Source: an uncultured Methylococcaceae bacterium (GTDB taxonomy: Bacteria; Pseudomonadota; Gammaproteobacteria; Methylococcales; Methylomonadaceae). Taken from it: a DNA stretch of 34,522 nucleotides. The notes below the pieces were generated by a model that had not been told where the DNA came from, made no database searches, and saw nothing but the letters and a program-made list of their open reading frames with translations. The position numbers were made by a program, and so were the translations under genes. The stretch is from the NCBI GenBank assembly GCA_903866825.1, contig CAIPPE010000017.1, positions 1 through 34,522 of the forward strand, read 5' to 3'. Shown here piece after piece: positions 31,920-34,522 of the stretch; within the stretch, counting starts at the first letter, position 1; each line of letters opens with the position of its first letter.

Positions 31920-34097
31920 TTAAATAAACCCAATACTACCAAACTCTTCACCTTTAGCGATACATTCTTGTTCTAAGATACTCAACATAGTGTGTAGGGC
32001 TAAAGGTTCAACTTGATATCGAGCCTGCCTATTTAACACCGCAAAGTCACCGGGTGTTAACTGGGTGAGGCGTTCGATTTGATTTTTAAGTGTGTTTAGC
32101 TCAGCTATATCCTTTGGGAGTTGTGCGCCTAATCGCAGGCTTTCTTGTTGGAATAACCCCCAGCGTTGTTCTGCCTTAAGATAATCAAACTTCACTTTGA
32201 AATCGAATCGACGCAATGACGCAGCATCCATTCTCTCCATTAAGTTAGTGGTGCAGATAAAAATACCTTCAAATTGTTCCATTTGCGTGAGCATTTCGTT
32301 TACCTTAGACACTTCCCAGTTATGACGGGCATCGCAGCGATCACCTAGTAAACTGTCTGCTTCATCTAAAAGCAATATCGCACCTTCACGATTCGCTTCT
32401 CGAAATATATCAGCTATATTCTTCTCGGTTTCGCCAATATATTTATCCAGAATATCAGAGGCACGCTTAATTAATATCGGTAAGCCTAATTGCTCGGCAA
32501 GGTGTTTGGCGAATGCACTCTTCCCTGTGCCGGGAGCGCCATAAAAACAGAAAGTACCTTGTGGTTTATGGTTCAATCCAGCCAATAATGTTTTGAGCGG
32601 AATCGTGGTGTTAGTAAAAGATAAGTTATAACCGGTTACTGGCCGATGCCGACTGATCGACAGGGGGCGTTTGAATAAGTGAATATGACTGTTCAAAACC
32701 TGTTCCATAATAAGTTCAGTGCTCATTCCAATATCAGAATTATTCAGTTCAGCAATCTTGGCCGCTTTGTTGATCTGATTAAGCGGGATATCAGTGTGCT
32801 TTACTAATTGTTGACGCCAGGTATCACTGATTGATAATGCTTGGGTGGCTCTCGATATTTGTTTATGGCGCAAGGCCTCCGGCATTTTGTCTAGCTCAAG
32901 TGCATAGTCAAAGCTGCGTAAGCAATCATATTCGATTGATCTGGGTGTATCTATAATCCAGATGATGGGTAACGGGTTATTACAAAATTGTTGTTTCATT
33001 ACTCTTAGGTTGATGCCGCTGACTATTGCCTCCTCTTCAAATAGATCGGATGACCACTTTTTCGACAGCACGTCGTCTGCTGCATCCAGAACAATAAGAG
33101 CGGATTTGTTTTTTTTGTTTAGCCAATACTGGGTAAGTTGGCAAGCTGCGAAACGATCTTCGGGTTCAAGATGAGACTGGTTAGGATGATTATGTGCCAC
33201 TTCATAAAGTGGAACCCCAACGCATTTTGCCAATAAACGGGCTAGCTCCCATTTACTTTGATTCTGTTTGCCATAGATCACCACGTTGACGCCCGCTTGC
33301 CGACTTTCTAATGTAGCTTGCAGATAGGGTATAAGCACATCCAGATCATTTTGAAGCAGCGGAAAGTCATGGGCTTGTAACGAGCCAGGTTTCAGTTGTT
33401 TGAAAAAAATTCTACGGAGCGCTTCTAGTGAAGGTTGTTCATCAAATAGCGTAAACAGAATAGTGGGAGGAACGACCAAGCGAGAAACATCCAGGGTTTC
33501 ATTTACATTCAACCAGCCAATTTGACATAAGGGACTGGCCGAATCTAAGCATTTTTCTAATTCTTCAATCGGGCGGGTGGTCATGATCCGTAGATAATCC
33601 ACTATAAACGCTTCATGACTTAATTCACAGTAGCTAGAAATATAACCATTAAATTTTTTAATACCGGCCATCAACAGACTTAATACAAGTAGCTCCTGAT
33701 CACATTCAGAAAGTTCTAGTTCAGTTGCCAGCCATTGGACATTTTTAAAGAGAGGCGTATCAATTTGCATGCCCTGTGCTAACAACTCGTTTAATCGATC
33801 TTTAATATGTTTGTAAAGCGTCGTTGTGCTGCGAGGGGGCCGAAAGTCCTCTAAATATGGATCAATACTTCTAGACGATTTACGGGGTGTTAGTCCGGTT
33901 AACTCATTGAGATCCTGATGGAATAACTCTTCCATAGCGGTGGCAGGCAGCTTGTTTTTAAGACCTATAACCAGGCGTAACAGATAAATAGCTATTAATG
34001 GTTGGTAAGGGGCATGTTTTGAGACGAATTTATGTTGTATGCTGGGAGTTTTACATACAAAATCAGGCAGTTGCTTGGTTTGGGTGCTAATGGTCAT
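31920..34097 (-). CDS. Tandem AAA ATPase with degenerate first ATPase domain
   Basis: 725 residues from ATG 34097. This start has GAGGAG seven bases upstream; a TTG at 34112 overlaps that ribosome site. The C-terminal AAA domain is complete: GAPGTGKS (520-527), pore loop KYIGE (552-556), ILLLDEADS (574-582), sensor asparagine N618 (TTN) and arginine finger R629/R630 (LRRFDF). The first domain (about 260-410) has a broken P-loop, GKQNQSKWEL, and a Walker B-like ALIVLDAADD, so it probably does not hydrolyse ATP. About 250 N-terminal residues are helical with no known domain. It resembles CDC48-like protein remodellers. Two operator-like repeats lie upstream. Confidence 0.88.
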   Translation of the reverse strand: MTISTQTKQLPDFVCKTPSIQHKFVSKHAPYQPLIAIYLLRLVIGLKNKLPATAMEELFHQDLNELTGLTPRKSSRSIDPYLEDFRPPRSTTTLYKHIKDRLNELLAQGMQIDTPLFKNVQWLATELELSECDQELLVLSLLMAGIKKFNGYISSYCELSHEAFIVDYLRIMTTRPIEELEKCLDSASPLCQIGWLNVNETLDVSRLVVPPTILFTLFDEQPSLEALRRIFFKQLKPGSLQAHDFPLLQNDLDVLIPYLQATLESRQAGVNVVIYGKQNQSKWELARLLAKCVGVPLYEVAHNHPNQSHLEPEDRFAACQLTQYWLNKKNKSALIVLDAADDVLSKKWSSDLFEEEAIVSGINLRVMKQQFCNNPLPIIWIIDTPRSIEYDCLRSFDYALELDKMPEALRHKQISRATQALSISDTWRQQLVKHTDIPLNQINKAAKIAELNNSDIGMSTELIMEQVLNSHIHLFKRPLSISRHRPVTGYNLSFTNTTIPLKTLLAGLNHKPQGTFCFYGAPGTGKSAFAKHLAEQLGLPILIKRASDILDKYIGETEKNIADIFREANREGAILLLDEADSLLGDRCDARHNWEVSKVNEMLTQMEQFEGIFICTTNLMERMDAASLRRFDFKVKFDYLKAEQRWGLFQQESLRLGAQLPKDIAELNTLKNQIERLTQLTPGDFAVLNRQARYQVEPLALHTMLSILEQECIAKGEEFGSIGFI

Positions 34098-34147
34098 GGC
34101 TTTACTCCTCAATGAAAGACGATGAAGCCAATGATACAGACCAGTGT

Positions 34148-34162
34148 CGACAGATCGTGTCG
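34148..34162. promoter_or_regulatory. Island operator, site 4
   Basis: CGACA-GATCG-TGTCG, perfect arms, 51 bases upstream of the AAA ATPase start and 62 bases centre to centre from site 5. Confidence 0.7.
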
Positions 34163-34209
34163 TTTATTAACGCGGTTATTTGAAGCTTAACTTAATGTTA
34201 TTAATAAAA

Positions 34210-34224
34210 CGACACAATATGTCG
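34210..34224. promoter_or_regulatory. Island operator, site 5
   Basis: CGACA-CAATA-TGTCG, perfect arms, in the divergent region between the AAA ATPase and the partial gene at 34293. On the reverse strand the extended site matches site 2 (AAGTCGACATRTTRTGTCG). Confidence 0.72.
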
Positions 34225-34292
34225 ACTTGTTATGGATAATTAACCTCTCTAACTATTTTTAACGAAGTTTGTTGCTTAATGAGTGAATGACT

Positions 34293-34522
34293 ATGAGAAC
34301 ACCCAATTTTAAAACCTTGATTGCGGAAACCGATCAGAAAGGCTTTTATTCGTTAATTTGTGAAGCTTCATTCATGCATCCTAATCCAAGATATTATAAA
34401 TATTACTGGTGGATTTTTTGGCAAGGAAGTACGTGTGACGGCCTAAAGTTTCTAAGCAAAAAAAATCGATTATCAACAAAGACGGCATTTGATTTGATTG
34501 AAAAGTTGAAAAGGGATAGGCA
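34293..34522 (+). CDS. Partial gene, unknown, runs off the window
   Basis: An open frame from ATG 34293 to the window end, at least 76 residues, beginning MRTPNFKTLIAETDQKGFYS. It contains an aromatic-rich stretch (RYYKYYWWIFWQGS) and LSTKTAFDLIEKLKRDR, which resembles a substrate-binding rather than membrane region. Not recognised. It is divergent from the AAA ATPase across two operator-like repeats, so it is probably part of the same regulon. Confidence 0.6.
   Translation, partial: MRTPNFKTLIAETDQKGFYSLICEASFMHPNPRYYKYYWWIFWQGSTCDGLKFLSKKNRLSTKTAFDLIEKLKRDR

Noticed and set aside
34098-34112. TTG start for the AAA ATPase
   Set aside because: The TTG overlaps the GAGGAG ribosome site of the better ATG at 34097.

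Overview
The window looks like chromosome from a gamma-proteobacterial methanotroph (Methylococcales type), moderately AT-rich. The main evidence is an XoxF methanol dehydrogenase carrying the lanthanide-site aspartate, a methenyl-tetrahydrofolate cyclohydrolase next to cysS, a PabB signature, and an amino-acid-kinase-fold protein like those of methanofuran synthesis. The genus is inference.

Layout. (1) 1-1.5 kb: an ExbB-type gene lacking its first membrane segment, exbD, and an IHF-beta/HU-like gene. (2) 1.5-5.3 kb: a small accessory element with two tandem FlhD/FlhC-like regulator pairs (the second FlhD fused to a STAS-like domain), a DUF4224-type protein and a complete tyrosine integrase. 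It abuts the 3' end of a tRNA-His gene. FlhDC homologues of this kind (SetCD, AcaCD) are the known master activators of integrative and plasmid elements. (3) 5.4-19.3 kb: mostly core genes. These are tRNA-His/Arg/Pro, fchA-cysS, a secreted cyclophilin, lpxH, xoxF with a strong terminator, an orphan periplasmic adaptor, two overlapping membrane-associated GTPases, a lipoprotein, a coiled-coil protein, pabB and an MfnE-like kinase. (4) 19.4-20.8 kb: essentially gene-free. It holds eight copies of a 41-bp tandem repeat, two terminators, a possible small RNA and a broken small ORF. (5) 20.8-34.5 kb: an accessory island with a PPP-type phosphatase, a giant UvrD helicase/AddB-like Fe-S nuclease fusion, an unknown Cys/His-rich protein, a WYL regulator, a small NG-rich protein, an HD hydrolase, a Phd/PIN toxin-antitoxin pair, an unknown protein, a sirtuin, a tandem AAA ATPase, and the start of another gene.

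The most notable observation is in region 5. A 15-bp inverted repeat, CGACA-N5-TGTCG, occurs in all three divergent promoter regions of the island: phosphatase/helicase, WYL regulator/small protein, and AAA ATPase/partial gene. Three copies have perfect arms and two have one mismatch. The simplest reading is an autoregulated WYL regulon that controls the whole island as one system. WYL proteins such as BrxR and CapW do this for known phage-defence systems. The gene set does not match any defence system I can name, so it is a good candidate for an undescribed nucleic-acid/nucleotide-targeting conflict system.
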